In this document: positions 63,871 through 64,000 of the stretch, piece by piece
Position numbering within the stretch: the stretch's first letter is position 1
Layout of the letters: the number at the start of each line of letters is the position of its first letter
NCBI RefSeq assembly: GCF_040529335.1
Contig: NZ_CP159534.1
Location: 8,122,001 to 8,186,000 of the forward strand
Length of the DNA: 64,000 nucleotides
DNA from: Streptomyces sp. HUAS MG91
GTDB lineage: Bacteria > Actinomycetota > Actinomycetes > Streptomycetales > Streptomycetaceae
Direction of reading: 5' to 3'
Translations under genes and position numbers: made by a program
Notes under the pieces: model-generated
Told to the model about the DNA's origin: nothing
The model's input: only the letters and a program-made list of their open reading frames with translations
Database searches by the model: none

Positions 63871-64000
63871 GGAGTGCATGCTGTCGTCTGCGGGGTATTG
63901 GACACATTACTAATCCGTATAACGCTCGCACGGTCCTCTTGCGGTTGCGTGCGCTGGCGTGTGTACGGAGCCCCTCGGGGCACAGACGCAGCCTGTGATC

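Overview
This is about 64 kb of very GC-rich DNA with strong third-position GC bias, many GTG starts, GGAGG-type ribosome binding sites and families typical of Streptomyces (GlgE, DUF5133, DUF574 methyltransferase, GH10/GH62/GH32 secreted glycosidases with ricin or discoidin domains, twin-arginine signals, double-domain Lrp). I read it as a Streptomyces or close-relative chromosome. The many secreted hydrolases and decayed genes suggest an arm rather than the core. I see no rRNA, tRNA, CRISPR array, replication origin or intact insertion sequence.

Layout. 1-4.3 kb: glycogen / maltose-1-phosphate genes (glgE running off the left edge, a DUF5133 protein, a degenerate HATPase-like protein coupled to glgX). 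4.4-11.3 kb: a 1759-residue CHAT protease-like protein divergent from a RES-type toxin/antitoxin pair. 11.5-15.0 kb: two amidohydrolases divergent from an IclR regulator. 15.1-20.5 kb: an Lrp regulator divergent from an MFS exporter and an M20D amidohydrolase, then a PEP-mutase-like enzyme and a PPOX-fold protein. 20.5-31.3 kb: a catabolic locus around an AraC regulator. To its left are an acyl-CoA ligase and a TauD-type dioxygenase; to its right is a tightly coupled six-gene operon (BKACE, quinone oxidoreductase, TauD dioxygenase, MFS, small alpha/beta hydrolase, acetoacetyl-CoA synthetase). 31.5-32.9 kb: a chimeric gene remnant and a 2'-5' RNA ligase/FKBP in-frame fusion. 33-41 kb: a fructan/sucrose system (secreted GH32, two paralogous LacI repressors, intracellular GH32, permease, fructokinase) with matching palindromic operators. 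41.3-48.9 kb: an alginate-lyase remnant, two divergent secreted oxidoreductases (sorbosone-dehydrogenase-like and galactose-oxidase-like), a DUF574 methyltransferase and an R2K ATP-grasp protein. 48.9-54.9 kb: intact GH62 arabinofuranosidase and GH10 xylanase set among remnants (FGE, sulfatase, acyl ligase, LysR, CBM). 54.9-62.6 kb: RpiR regulator, secreted cyanophycinase, M20 peptidase, amino-acid ABC transporter and a second, divergent secreted cyanophycinase-like protein. 62.6-64 kb: an IS256 transposase tail, a small hypothetical gene and a broken ECF sigma-factor gene.

How the genes work together. The two most coherent candidate systems are (1) the AraC-controlled beta-keto-acid pathway, in which BKACE should release acetoacetate and the last gene of the same operon re-activates acetoacetate to its CoA ester, and (2) the apparent scavenging locus for a cyanophycin-like polymer, in which two secreted S51-type peptidases flank an importer and an M20 dipeptidase-like enzyme with no visible cyanophycin synthetase. 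The fructan locus is a complete extracellular-to-cytosolic route. All functions are inferred from sequence motifs and recalled family features; no database search was run.
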